NCBI RefSeq assembly: GCF_002934065.1
Contig: NZ_CP018049.1
Span: 618,501-682,500, forward strand
Length of the DNA: 64,000 nucleotides
Direction: 5' to 3'
Source: Pseudomonas orientalis
Lineage (GTDB): Bacteria > Pseudomonadota > Gammaproteobacteria > Pseudomonadales > Pseudomonadaceae
The notes under the pieces are model-generated. The model saw nothing but the letters and a program-made list of their open reading frames with translations, had not been told where the DNA came from and made no database searches. Positions 1 through 8,566 of the stretch are shown here, piece by piece. The translations under genes were made by a program, and so were the position numbers. Numbering within the stretch: position 1 is the stretch's first letter; each line of letters begins with the position of its first letter.

Positions 1-2
1 GA

Positions 3-446
3 ACGCGAAATGAATTTGTAGACCCAGCGCTGAATGACGAACTGGACCGCAATGAATGGTACCAAGCCATAACGATTGGGCTAGACGCCGCTTCGTTATT
101 AGGTGCTGGCAACACAGCAATGTCTACGATTCGAATGGTCAGTACGCTTAAAAAGGCAACGGGGAAAAATACGCATCAGGTACTCAAGGGGTTAAATCGG
201 CAGGAGCGGGTCAAGCTCACCAAGGAGCTACTGAGTATCAACCATCCGGACATGACCCGGAAAATGATCAAGCTGAAACAAATGGCTGGAGAGATACCCA
301 AGCGCTATACCTCGGCAGAAGTAAAGCATGGAACCGTCTTGCAGATGCTGGATGCTCTTGGTGCCGTATCGGCCGTTGCCGGCAGTGTACGGGCCGGGAA
401 CATCCGGATCATCGCAGTTGGGTTGTATGAGGAAATTTCAGAATGA
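3..446 (+). CDS. C-terminal fragment of an unrecognised protein
   Basis: The reading frame is open from the left edge to a TGA at 444-446, so the true start lies outside the window; an internal ATG at 120 is only the first Met visible here. About 147 residues are seen: a hydrophobic, Ala/Gly-rich stretch (GLDAASLLGAGNTA, then ALGAVSAVAGSVRAGNIRI near the end) surrounding a basic helical segment with LNRQERVKLTKELL. I do not recognise the family. The stop overlaps the start of the next gene (ATGA), so the two are translationally coupled. A toxin or effector tail followed by a small membrane immunity protein would fit this arrangement, but that is inference only. Confidence 0.65.
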   Translation, partial: TRNEFVDPALNDELDRNEWYQAITIGLDAASLLGAGNTAMSTIRMVSTLKKATGKNTHQVLKGLNRQERVKLTKELLSINHPDMTRKMIKLKQMAGEIPKRYTSAEVKHGTVLQMLDALGAVSAVAGSVRAGNIRIIAVGLYEEISE

Positions 447-949
447 GATTTTTCAGACGGACATATCTCATGCCGGTACGCCCATTTCTTTTGCGTTACT
501 TTCCCGTCTTCATCGGTGCGATTTTTATGAGCATTTTGGGGGGGACCGCCGTTGTGGCGCTGCTGGAACATTATTATCCGCGTACAGCCCCGTGGGCTTT
601 ATCGGCGTCTTCTGCGGAGGAAGCCTGTGTAGTCTTGGCCCTTTTTACCACCCTCTGCAATGTCATGATCGGCTATGGGCGTCCCAAGTGGGTTTGGGGT
701 ATGTATGGCTTTTTCATTGCCTGTCTGTTGGTTGCTTTGCCGGCTTTGCGTTTTTCACCGCATCCATTCATTTTCGCAGAAAGTATCGTTTGGCCGCTGG
801 TCGGCCTACTGCTGCTTTGCAGCAAACGCCACCAAGAATTTCGTGCAAAAGCCGTAGAACTCCGCCACCTGCGCGCAAAAGTCCAAGCCGCCATCAACAA
901 GCGCCGCCAACACGAGCACGCCATCATCAGAATAAAAAAACCGAGGTGA
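443..949 (+). CDS. Small multi-pass membrane protein, unknown function
   Basis: Encodes 168 residues. The ATG overlaps the TGA of the upstream gene (ATGA), which fixes the start and implies coupled translation. Four hydrophobic segments can be seen: about residues 14-40 (LLRYFPVFIGAIFMSILGG), 58-75, 83-100 (WVWGMYGFFIACLLVALPAL) and 110-127. They are followed by a very basic, Arg/Lys/His-rich cytoplasmic tail. It has no recognised domain. Position and size suit an immunity or accessory membrane protein for the preceding gene product, but nothing in the sequence proves this. The stop codon lies inside the hairpin at 943-960. Confidence 0.75.
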   Translation: MRFFRRTYLMPVRPFLLRYFPVFIGAIFMSILGGTAVVALLEHYYPRTAPWALSASSAEEACVVLALFTTLCNVMIGYGRPKWVWGMYGFFIACLLVALPALRFSPHPFIFAESIVWPLVGLLLLCSKRHQEFRAKAVELRHLRAKVQAAINKRRQHEHAIIRIKKPR

Positions 950-960
950 TTCCCCACCTC
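931..960 (-). terminator. Rho-independent terminator read from the minus strand
   Basis: GAGGTG (943-948) pairs with CACCTC (955-960) around ATTCCC. Read on the minus strand, the hairpin is followed by GG and seven Ts, a classical intrinsic terminator; the plus strand has no T-run. No convincing minus-strand gene lies just upstream, so it may end a small RNA transcribed from about 1100 down to 930. Confidence 0.55.
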
Positions 961-1150
961 ATCGCACACCCAATCGCTACCGCTGCACCCACTCGCGCCA
1001 CAAATATGTGCAGCGCCTGCACCATGATCCCACCGTTGGCGTCGTTTTGGTGCTGTACTGCACCGGGTCTTACGATAAAGCGCAATGACCGCCGCTCTGG
1101 CATAAGTCTTGCGCGCGTTGTGCCCATGCCCTGGCTCGCAGGAGGCCGCC

Positions 1151-4100
1151 GTGTCGATTCATGTCGCGTTGCACCACGTTACGCATTACCGCTACGACCG
1201 TGCTGTCGAACTCGGCCCGCAAATTGTGCGATTGCGCCCGGCCGCCCATAGCCGCACGCGGATACTGTCCTATGCGCTGAAGGTGCTGCCCGAGCAGCAC
1301 TTTATCAACTGGCAGCAGGACCCCCAGGGTAATTACCTGGCGCGCCTGGTATTCCCGGAAAAGACTGACGAGCTGCGCGTAGAGGTCGATCTGGTCGCCG
1401 AGATGGCGGTATTCAATCCATTCGATTTTTTCCTCGAGCCCTACGCCGAAAACATCCCTTTCAGCTATGCCGCCGATGAGCAGCGCGAACTGGCGCCCTA
1501 CCTGGAAACGTTGCCGCTGACGCCGAAGTTTGCCGCCTACCTGGCCGGTATCGACCGCACGCCGCTGCCGGCCGTGGATTTTCTGGTCGGACTCAACCAG
1601 CGCCTGGCCGCCGATATCGGCTACCTGATCCGCATGGAGCCGGGGGTGCAAAACCCGGAGTTCACCCTGGAAAATGCCTCGGGCTCATGCCGCGATTCGG
1701 CCTGGCTGCTGGTGCAGCTGCTGCGCAACCTGGGGCTGGCGGCGCGGTTTGTCTCCGGCTATCTGATCCAGCTTACCGCCGATGTCAAAGCCCTGGATGG
1801 CCCCTCCGGCACCGACGTGGATTTCACCGACCTGCACGCCTGGTGCGAGGTGTATCTGCCCGGCGCCGGCTGGATCGGCCTGGACGCCACCTCGGGCTTG
1901 TTCGCCGGTGAAGGCCATATCCCGTTGGCCTGCAGCCCCGATCCGTCTTCTGCGGCACCGATCAGTGGCTTGGTTGAACCGTGCGAGTGCGAGTTCAGCC
2001 ACGAGATGTCGGTGGAGCGCCTCTGGGAAGCGCCACGGGTGACCAAGCCCTACACCGAAGAGCAATGGCTGGCGATCCAGGCCCTGGGCCGGCAGATTGA
2101 TGCTGACCTGCACAGGGACGATGTGCGCCTGACCATGGGTGGCGAACCGACGTTCGTCTCTATCGATGACCCCGACGGCGCCGAATGGAATACCGCCGCC
2201 CTGGGCCCGGACAAGCGCCGGCTGTCCGCCGAGCTGTTCCAGCGCCTGCGCAGGCACTACGCGCCGCACGGCCTGGTGCATTTCGGCCAGGGCAAGTGGT
2301 ACCCCGGCGAGCAGTTGCCGCGCTGGTCGCTCAATTGCTACTGGCGTCGCGACGGCGTGCCGATCTGGCACAACAGCGCGTTGATCGCCGATGAGCAAGC
2401 CGACTACGGTGCGGATGGCGTACTGGCCGGGCGCTTCCTGGCCAGTGTCGCCGAGCGTCTCAAGCTGCCGGCCCGTTTCGTGTTCCCGGCGTTTGAAGAC
2501 AATTTTTACTATCTGTGGCGCGAGGGCGCGCTACCGCAGAACGTCACCGCCCAGGACCCGCGCCTGAGCGATGACCTGGAGCGCGAGCGCCTGCGCAAAG
2601 TCTTCAACCAGGGCCTGGATAAAGTCATTGGCCAAGTGCTGCCGCTGGCGCGCACCGCCGCCAATGATCGCTGGCAGAGCGGGCGCTGGTACCTGCGCGA
2701 CAACCATTGCCGCCTGGTGCCGGGCGACTCGCCGTTGGGTTATCGACTGCCGTTGGCCTCACAGCCGTGGGTGACAGCGGCGCAATATCCGTTTGTGCAT
2801 CCGACCGACCCGAATCAGGAGCAACCGCCGCTGCCGACCACCGCCCAACTGCATAGTCATGACGAACCGGCCCCGAGTGATGAGCGCGTGCCGCAGGTCG
2901 ATGAATCCGCCGACTGGCTGACCCGCACTGCGCTGTGCGCCGAAGCGCGGGAAGGGCGCCTGTACCTGTTTATGCCGCCGCTGGAGCGTGTCGAGGATTA
3001 CCTGGAACTGGTGACCGCCATCGAGGCGACCGCCGAAGAACTGCATTGCCCGGTGCTGCTGGAAGGCTACGAGCCGCCTTCGGATACACGCCTGAGCAAT
3101 TTCCGAGTGACGCCGGACCCCGGCGTGATCGAAGTCAACGTGCAGCCGTCCGCCACCTGGGACGAGTTGGTGGAGCGCACCGAATTCCTCTACGAAGAGG
3201 CGCGGCAAACCCGCCTGACCACGGAAAAGTTCATGATCGACGGTCGTCATACCGGCACCGGCGGCGGCAACCATTTTGTGCTGGGCGGCGCCACGCCCAA
3301 GGATTCACCGTTTCTGCGCCGGCCCGACCTGCTGCGCAGCTTGATCAGTTATTGGCACAACCACCCCTCGCTGTCCTATCTGTTTTCCGGCCTGTTTATC
3401 GGCCCCACGTCCCAGGCGCCGAGAGTGGATGAGGCGCGCAACGACGCGCTGTATGAGCTGGAAATTGCCTTTGCGCAAATGCCCGAGCCGGGCGAAGAAT
3501 GCCCGCCCTGGTTGGTCGACCGTTTGCTGCGTAACCTGCTGATCGACGTCACGGGCAATACCCATCGCGCCGAGTTCTGCATCGACAAACTCTATTCCCC
3601 CGATGGCGCCACCGGCCGCCTGGGCCTGCTGGAACTGCGCGCCTTTGAAATGCCGCCCCATGCGCGCATGAGTCTGACCCAGCAGTTGCTGTTGCGGGCG
3701 CTGGTCGCGCGGTTCTGGCGTGAACCTTACGCGCCACCGAAGTTGGCGCGCTGGGGCACCGAACTGCATGATCGCTTCCTGTTGCCGCACTTTATCGAGC
3801 AGGACTTCGCCGATGTGATCGTCGAGCTCAATGCCGCCGGTTATCCGCTGCGCGCCGAGTGGTTTGCTGCGCACCTGGAGTTTCGTTTTCCCAAGGTCGG
3901 TGACTATGCCGTCAGCGGTATCGAGCTGGAACTGCGCCAGGCCCTGGAACCCTGGCATGTGCTGGGCGAGGAGGGCGCGGTCGGCGGTACGGTGCGCTAT
4001 GTGGACTCATCCTTGGAACGTCTGCAAGTGAAGTTGAGCGGCTTGGCACCGCAACGTTATGTACTGACCTGCAATGGCATCCCGGTGCCGCTGCAGCCGA

Positions 4101-4441
4101 CCGGCCGCGTCGGCGAGTTTGTCGCCGGCGTGCGTTACCGCGCCTGGCAACCGGCCAACTGCCTGCAGCCGACCATCGCGGTGCATGCGCCACTGGTATT
4201 TGACCTGGTGGACACCTGGATGCAGCGCTCGCTGGGCGGTTGCCAGTACCATGTCGCCCATCCGGGCGGGCGCAATTACGACAGCTTGCCGGTGAATGCC
4301 AATGAAGCCGAGAGCCGGCGGATGGCGCGGTTTTTCCGCTTGGGACATAGTCCGGGCAAGCTGGACGTGGCGCCTGTCGTCGTTAACGATGAGTTACCAA
4401 TGACCCTCGACCTGCGGCGTTTCCCCAATAAAAATGACTGA
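1151..4441 (+). CDS. Large transglutaminase-like protein with DUF2126 domain
   Basis: Encodes 1096 residues from GTG 1151, which has GGAGG at 1141-1145; the sequence from this start (SIHVALHHVTHYRYDR) aligns with the start of bacterial transglutaminase-like proteins, so the longer upstream extension is rejected. Residues 1-280 form the transglutaminase N-terminal and core domains with a complete Cys-His-Asp triad: Cys180 (GSCRDSAWL), His229 (LHAWCEVY) and Asp245 (GLDATSG). The remaining ~800 residues are the DUF2126 region (COG4196), including FMIDGRHTGTGGGNHFVLGG, which is also catalytic-looking. It heads a three-gene cluster with an ATP-grasp/alpha-E protein and a second transglutaminase. 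Comparative genomics has linked such clusters to peptide or amide-bond chemistry, but no substrate is established. It is probably cytosolic, since no signal peptide is visible. Confidence 0.92.
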   Translation: MSIHVALHHVTHYRYDRAVELGPQIVRLRPAAHSRTRILSYALKVLPEQHFINWQQDPQGNYLARLVFPEKTDELRVEVDLVAEMAVFNPFDFFLEPYAENIPFSYAADEQRELAPYLETLPLTPKFAAYLAGIDRTPLPAVDFLVGLNQRLAADIGYLIRMEPGVQNPEFTLENASGSCRDSAWLLVQLLRNLGLAARFVSGYLIQLTADVKALDGPSGTDVDFTDLHAWCEVYLPGAGWIGLDATSGLFAGEGHIPLACSPDPSSAAPISGLVEPCECEFSHEMSVERLWEAPRVTKPYTEEQWLAIQALGRQIDADLHRDDVRLTMGGEPTFVSIDDPDGAEWNTAALGPDKRRLSAELFQRLRRHYAPHGLVHFGQGKWYPGEQLPRWSLNCYWRRDGVPIWHNSALIADEQADYGADGVLAGRFLASVAERLKLPARFVFPAFEDNFYYLWREGALPQNVTAQDPRLSDDLERERLRKVFNQGLDKVIGQVLPLARTAANDRWQSGRWYLRDNHCRLVPGDSPLGYRLPLASQPWVTAAQYPFVHPTDPNQEQPPLPTTAQLHSHDEPAPSDERVPQVDESADWLTRTALCAEAREGRLYLFMPPLERVEDYLELVTAIEATAEELHCPVLLEGYEPPSDTRLSNFRVTPDPGVIEVNVQPSATWDELVERTEFLYEEARQTRLTTEKFMIDGRHTGTGGGNHFVLGGATPKDSPFLRRPDLLRSLISYWHNHPSLSYLFSGLFIGPTSQAPRVDEARNDALYELEIAFAQMPEPGEECPPWLVDRLLRNLLIDVTGNTHRAEFCIDKLYSPDGATGRLGLLELRAFEMPPHARMSLTQQLLLRALVARFWREPYAPPKLARWGTELHDRFLLPHFIEQDFADVIVELNAAGYPLRAEWFAAHLEFRFPKVGDYAVSGIELELRQALEPWHVLGEEGAVGGTVRYVDSSLERLQVKLSGLAPQRYVLTCNGIPVPLQPTGRVGEFVAGVRYRAWQPANCLQPTIAVHAPLVFDLVDTWMQRSLGGCQYHVAHPGGRNYDSLPVNANEAESRRMARFFRLGHSPGKLDVAPVVVNDELPMTLDLRRFPNKND

Positions 4442-4455
4442 ATCACAATCCAAAT

Positions 4456-4543
4456 GTGGGAGGGGGCTTGCCCCCGATGGCGGTGTATCAGTAACAGAAT
4501 TTCTGACTGACAGACCGCTATCGGGAGCAAGCCCCCTCCCACA
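4456..4543. repeat. REP doublet (REPIN), tail-to-tail form
   Basis: GTGGGAGGGGGCTTGCCCCC at 4456 and its inverse (CTATCGGGAGCAAGCC...CCCAC) at 4518-4543 enclose an imperfectly palindromic spacer. It lies between the DUF2126 and ATP-grasp genes, inside the likely operon. Confidence 0.95.
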
Positions 4544-4602
4544 GGGGATTTGCAGTGTTTGTTGAGTTAACCTGAGCCCCCCTTGCCTCTGCCGAGCGTT
4601 CC

Positions 4603-7089
4603 ATGTCCGATTTGCTCGACCGTTACCCGCTGACTCCGGGCACCTATCACGAACTGCTGGATGACAGCGGCGCAGTGCGTGCCCATTGGCAGCGCCTGCT
4701 CGACCACCTGCAACGCAGCACGCCAGCCCAACTGGCCCAGCGCCAGGCATTGCTGACCCGGCAGATCCAGGAAAACGGCGTGACCTACAACGTCTACGCC
4801 GACCCCAAAGGCGCCGATCGCCCATGGGAACTGGACCTGTTGCCCCACGTGCTGGCCGCTGACGAGTGGCAGCACCTGTCGGCCGGCATTGCCCAGCGGG
4901 CGCGCCTGCTCAATGCCGTGCTCGCCGACCTCTATGGCCCGCAGCGCCTGATCAAGGAAGGCCTGCTGCCCGCCGAGCTGGTATTCGGTCACAACAACTT
5001 CCTGTGGCCGTGCCAGGGTATCCAGCCACCGGACGGAGCTTTCCTGCACCTGTACGCCGTGGACCTGGCCCGCACGCCGGATGGACGCTGGTGGGTGACG
5101 GCCGATCGAACCCAGGCCCCGTCGGGCGCCGGCTATGCCCTGGAAAACCGCACCATCGTGTCCCGCGCCTTCCCGGATCTTTACCGTGACTTGCAGGTGC
5201 AACACCTCACCGGATTCTTTCGCACACTCCAGGAAACCCTGGCCCGCCAGGCGCCCGGCGATAACCAGCCACCGCTGATCGTGCTGCTGACGCCGGGGCG
5301 CTTCAACGAAAGCTATTTCGAACACCTCTACCTCGCGCGTCAGCTCGGCTACCCCCTGGTGGAAGGCGGCGACCTCACCGTGCGCGACAGCACCGTGTTT
5401 CTCAAGACCCTCAGTGGCCTGCGCCGCGTTCACGCAATCATGCGGCGCCTGGATGACGACTTCTGCGACCCCCTGGAGCTGCGCACCGATTCGGCCCTCG
5501 GCGTCCCCGGCCTGCTCGATGCCGTGCGCCAGGGCAATGTGCTGGTGGCCAATGCCTTGGGCAGCGGCGTGCTGGAGTCCCCGGGCCTGCTTGGCTTCCT
5601 GCCGAAGATCAATGAGTTTTTATTTGGCGAAGCGCTGATCCTGCCGTCCATCGCCACCTGGTGGTGCGGCGAGGCGCCGGTGCTGGCCGAGGCGTTGGAG
5701 AAGCTGCCGCAGTTGTTGATCAAACCGGCGTTCCCTTCGCAGAGTTTCGCCCCGGTGTTCGGTCGCGACCTGAACGCCGAACAACGCCAGGCCCTGGCCG
5801 ACCGCATGCGCGCCAGGCCCTACGCCTATGTTGCCCAGGAGCTGGCGCAGCTGTCTCAGGCGCCGGTGTGGCACACCGTGGAAGACCATTTGCAACACCG
5901 CGCCATCGGCATGCGCGTGTACGCCGTGGCCAGTGACGACGGCTACCGTGTGCTGCCCGGCGGCCTGACCCGCGTAGCCGCCGAAGCCGATGCCGAAGTG
6001 GTGTCGATGCAACGCGGTGGAGCGAGCAAGGACACCTGGGTACTCGGCGAACGTGCGCCCGGTGGCGAGCAATGGCGCGCCCAGCGCGTGATTGGCGCGC
6101 ACGACCTGGTGCGCCGCGATCCGTATCTGCCGTCGCGGGTGGTGGAGAACCTGTTCTGGTTTGGCCGTTATTGCGAGCGTTGCGATGATAGCGCGCGCTG
6201 GCTGCGTATCGTGCTGGCGCGCTATGTCGACGGCGACGACCCGCTGGCCTTGCAGGCGGCGGTCGAGCTGGGCGAGAGCCTGCGGCTGTTGCCGGAAGAG
6301 GGCGAGTTGCCCGAACGCTTGCTGGCCGCCTTGCTCGGCGATGACTGGCCCTCGAGCCTGCGCGCCAATTTGCAGCGCTTGCAGTGGGCGGCGTCCCAGG
6401 TACGCGGCAAGTTGTCCCGGGAAAACTGGCAGGCCCTGGTGGAGCTGCAACGCGAAGCCATGGAATTGGAGCGTGAAACCCCGGACTTCGGCGAGTTGCT
6501 GGACTTCCTCAACCGTCTGGTGATGTCCTTGGCGGCACTGTCTGGGTTTGCCCTGGACGATATGACCCGCGACGAGGGCTGGCGCTTCTTGATGATGGGC
6601 CGGCGTGTCGAGCGCCTGCAGTTCCTGAGCAGCAGCCTTGCCGCGTTCCTGCGCGGGGTGGCGGTATTCGAGCAGGCCGGGCTGGAATGGTTGCTGGAAC
6701 TGGGCAACAGCAACATCACCTACCGCTCGCGCTACCTGGCGGTGCCGCAACTGATTCCGGTGCTCGACCTGTTGTTGCTTGACGAGCAGAACCCCCATGC
6801 GGTGCTGTTCCAGCTCAAGCTGGTGAGCCGCACCTTGCGTCGCTTGAACGATGATTTCGGCGTGCCACGGGAAACCGGCCTGGGAGCGTTGGTGGAACAG
6901 TTGGCGCGTTTCGATCTGGGATGCCTGGAGAACCCGCTGTTCGGCGAATCCGGCGTGCGCGCCGCGTTGGACGGCCTGGCCGACCTGCTGCAAGCGGTCG
7001 CCGATGAAAGCGGGCAAGTGTCGGACCGCCTGGCCCTGCGCCACTTTGCCCATGTGGATGATGTCAGCCAGCAAACGGTGTCGGTGTGA
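4603..7089 (+). CDS. Circularly permuted ATP-grasp and alpha-E domain fusion
   Basis: Encodes 828 residues. The N-terminal ~470 residues match the circularly permuted type 2 ATP-grasp family (COG2308; old DUF404/407), with segments such as YNVYADPKGADRPWELDLLP, NNFLWPCQGIQ, RTIVSRAFPDLY and VLLTPGRFNESYFEH. From about residue 505 (PYLPSRVVENLFWFGRYCER) the chain is a helical alpha-E domain (COG2307). In many genomes these are separate genes; here they are fused. ATP-grasp enzymes form amide or peptide bonds with ATP, so this is the likely ligase of the cluster, but the substrate is unknown. Its TGA at 7087-7089 overlaps the ATG of the next gene by one base, which indicates coupling. Confidence 0.92.
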   Translation: MSDLLDRYPLTPGTYHELLDDSGAVRAHWQRLLDHLQRSTPAQLAQRQALLTRQIQENGVTYNVYADPKGADRPWELDLLPHVLAADEWQHLSAGIAQRARLLNAVLADLYGPQRLIKEGLLPAELVFGHNNFLWPCQGIQPPDGAFLHLYAVDLARTPDGRWWVTADRTQAPSGAGYALENRTIVSRAFPDLYRDLQVQHLTGFFRTLQETLARQAPGDNQPPLIVLLTPGRFNESYFEHLYLARQLGYPLVEGGDLTVRDSTVFLKTLSGLRRVHAIMRRLDDDFCDPLELRTDSALGVPGLLDAVRQGNVLVANALGSGVLESPGLLGFLPKINEFLFGEALILPSIATWWCGEAPVLAEALEKLPQLLIKPAFPSQSFAPVFGRDLNAEQRQALADRMRARPYAYVAQELAQLSQAPVWHTVEDHLQHRAIGMRVYAVASDDGYRVLPGGLTRVAAEADAEVVSMQRGGASKDTWVLGERAPGGEQWRAQRVIGAHDLVRRDPYLPSRVVENLFWFGRYCERCDDSARWLRIVLARYVDGDDPLALQAAVELGESLRLLPEEGELPERLLAALLGDDWPSSLRANLQRLQWAASQVRGKLSRENWQALVELQREAMELERETPDFGELLDFLNRLVMSLAALSGFALDDMTRDEGWRFLMMGRRVERLQFLSSSLAAFLRGVAVFEQAGLEWLLELGNSNITYRSRYLAVPQLIPVLDLLLLDEQNPHAVLFQLKLVSRTLRRLNDDFGVPRETGLGALVEQLARFDLGCLENPLFGESGVRAALDGLADLLQAVADESGQVSDRLALRHFAHVDDVSQQTVSV

Positions 7090-7979
7090 TGAGTGCGCGC
7101 TATCAGATTTTCCATGACACCCATTATCACTACGACAGCCCGGTGTCCCTGGCCCAGCAGCTGGCGCATTTATGGCCGCGCCCCTGTGCGTGGCAACGGT
7201 GCACCTGGCAGACCCTGGATATCAGCCCGCAGCCCTCTTCACGCCGCGATGAGCTGGACGTGTTCGGCAACCCGATCACCCGCCTGGCGTTCGAACGGCC
7301 CCATGACGAATTGCTGATCAATGCCGGCCTGACCGTGGAAGTGCTGGCGCGGCCGCCGTTGGATTTGCGCCAGTCGCCGGCCTGGGACCGCACCCGTGAC
7401 AGCTTTACCTACAGCAGCCAGCCGCTGTCGCCGCAAATCATCGAAGCCTGCCGTTATCGTTTCGAATCGCCTTACGTGCATTTGAAAAGAACCTTCGTCG
7501 AGTTCTCCGAAAGCTGCTTCCCGCCCGGCGCACCCCTGTTGATAGGCGTGCAGGCGCTGATGCAGAAAATCTTCAGCGAATTCACCTTCGATGCCGAAGC
7601 CACTCAGGTCGCCACGCCGCTGGTGGAAGTGCTGGAGCGCCGTCGCGGCGTATGCCAGGACTTCGCCCACCTGATGCTCGCCTGCCTGCGCTCGCGGGGC
7701 CTGGCGGCGCGCTATATCAGCGGCTACCTGCTCACCCAGCCGCCGCCCGGCCAGCCACGGCTGATCGGCGCCGATGCGTCTCATGCCTGGGTGTCGGTGT
7801 ATTGTCCGGTGTCGGGTTGGGTGGATTTCGATCCGACGAATAACGTGCGGCCGGCACTGGAGCACATCACCCTGGCCTGGGGCCGGGACTTTTCCGATGT
7901 GTCGCCGTTGCGCGGGGTGATATTGGGGGGAGGGAACCATGACCCGGAGGTGCGGGTGACGGTGATGCCGCTGGAATGA
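7089..7979 (+). CDS. Transglutaminase-like protein
   Basis: Encodes 296 residues from ATG 7089, which shares its A with the stop codon of the upstream gene; a GTG one codon earlier is possible but less likely. It has the transglutaminase N-terminal domain (HDTHYHYDSPV) followed by the core with an intact triad: Cys189 (RRGVCQDFAHL), His232 (ASHAWVSV) and Asp248 (WVDFDPTNN). It has no signal peptide and is homologous to the N-terminal third of the first gene of the cluster. Bacterial members may act as proteases or as acyl transferases. The tight linkage to an ATP-grasp ligase suggests opposing or sequential action on the same peptide, which is inference. Confidence 0.9.
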   Translation: MSARYQIFHDTHYHYDSPVSLAQQLAHLWPRPCAWQRCTWQTLDISPQPSSRRDELDVFGNPITRLAFERPHDELLINAGLTVEVLARPPLDLRQSPAWDRTRDSFTYSSQPLSPQIIEACRYRFESPYVHLKRTFVEFSESCFPPGAPLLIGVQALMQKIFSEFTFDAEATQVATPLVEVLERRRGVCQDFAHLMLACLRSRGLAARYISGYLLTQPPPGQPRLIGADASHAWVSVYCPVSGWVDFDPTNNVRPALEHITLAWGRDFSDVSPLRGVILGGGNHDPEVRVTVMPLE

Positions 7980-7997
7980 TCGTGCTTCAGGTGCGCC

Positions 7998-8042
7998 GGG
8001 ACGCGGAGCGTCCCAAGCTGCATTCCCACGCAGGGCGTGGGA
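7998..8042. repeat. Pair of short palindromes, third REP-like family
   Basis: GGGACGC-GGA-GCGTCCC (7998-8014) is followed by TTCCCACGC-AGG-GCGTGGGAA (8023-8042). This differs from the GGGGGCTTGCCCCC repeats. It lies just after the transglutaminase gene and before the convergent small gene, where it could also act as a bidirectional terminator. Confidence 0.7.
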
Positions 8043-8050
8043 ACGATCAA

Positions 8051-8233
8051 TTATTCAGTCGGATCTTTTGGTGTTTCAGTGTCGTCGCCGGTTGCTTCAG
8101 CATCGACGTCCGGGTTCAGTGCGCCCGCTTCTTCATCAGCAGCGGCTTTCTTGCGTTGCAGCTTTTCCTCTTTCTTCTGTTCCTTGGCCAAGTCTCTCTG
8201 ACGTTTGGCGAAGGAGTAATTAGGTTTGGCCAT
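8051..8233 (-). CDS. Small lysine-rich hypothetical protein
   Basis: Encodes 60 residues from ATG 8233, preceded by GAGGA at a good distance; the longer reading frame upstream has no supporting start. The N-terminus MAKPNYSFAKRQRDLAKEQKKEEKLQ is strongly basic and helical, and the C-terminal half is acidic (DVDAEATGDDTETPKDPTE). Proteins with this MAKPNYxFAKRQ start are common and conserved in pseudomonads but uncharacterised. The charge split suggests a nucleic-acid- or ribosome-associated small protein, but there is no direct evidence. Confidence 0.75.
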   Translation of the reverse strand: MAKPNYSFAKRQRDLAKEQKKEEKLQRKKAAADEEAGALNPDVDAEATGDDTETPKDPTE

Positions 8234-8566
8234 GGGCGATCCTCTAGGGTCGAAGGTGAGGGTGGGCGGCGCGCGGCTGCCTTGGGTCGCTATGGTAGCA
8301 GCTTCGCAGCGCGCTTGGCCTTCACTTACCGCTGGCGTAAGCGGCAAACAGGCCGTTGAACAGTTGATTGAGGGGCATGGCGCGGGCTCCAGTGGGGGAT
8401 GGGCCGATCATATCCGGTTGCCGTAGAGGCGGATGTTAGATTGTGTTGATCAGCCTGATAGCCTAAAGTTGTATACAATCTGTTGATGCAGATCATAAGA
8501 ACTTAAGCCTGCTTGAGGCACCCTTTGTCGCAATACGCGTTTTCCAACCCTGCCCTGGAGATTCAC
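8234..8566. other. Intergenic region upstream of azurin
   Basis: These 333 bases lie between the divergently oriented small gene and azu. The azurin-proximal part carries the ANR-like box at 8483-8496. I see no coding potential elsewhere in it. Confidence 0.6.
8483..8496 (+). promoter_or_regulatory. ANR/FNR-type box upstream of azu
   Basis: TTGATGCAGATCAT matches the ANR/FNR consensus TTGATNNNNATCAA at 9 of 10 fixed positions, 70 bp before the azurin start codon. Azurin genes in Pseudomonas are known ANR targets under low oxygen, so the site is plausible. Confidence 0.7.

Noticed and set aside
5620..7074. 484-codon frame antisense to the ATP-grasp gene
   Set aside because: It is a high-GC shadow of the real gene, rich in Gln, His, Ala and Arg with no recognisable motif; the plus-strand protein has clear domains.
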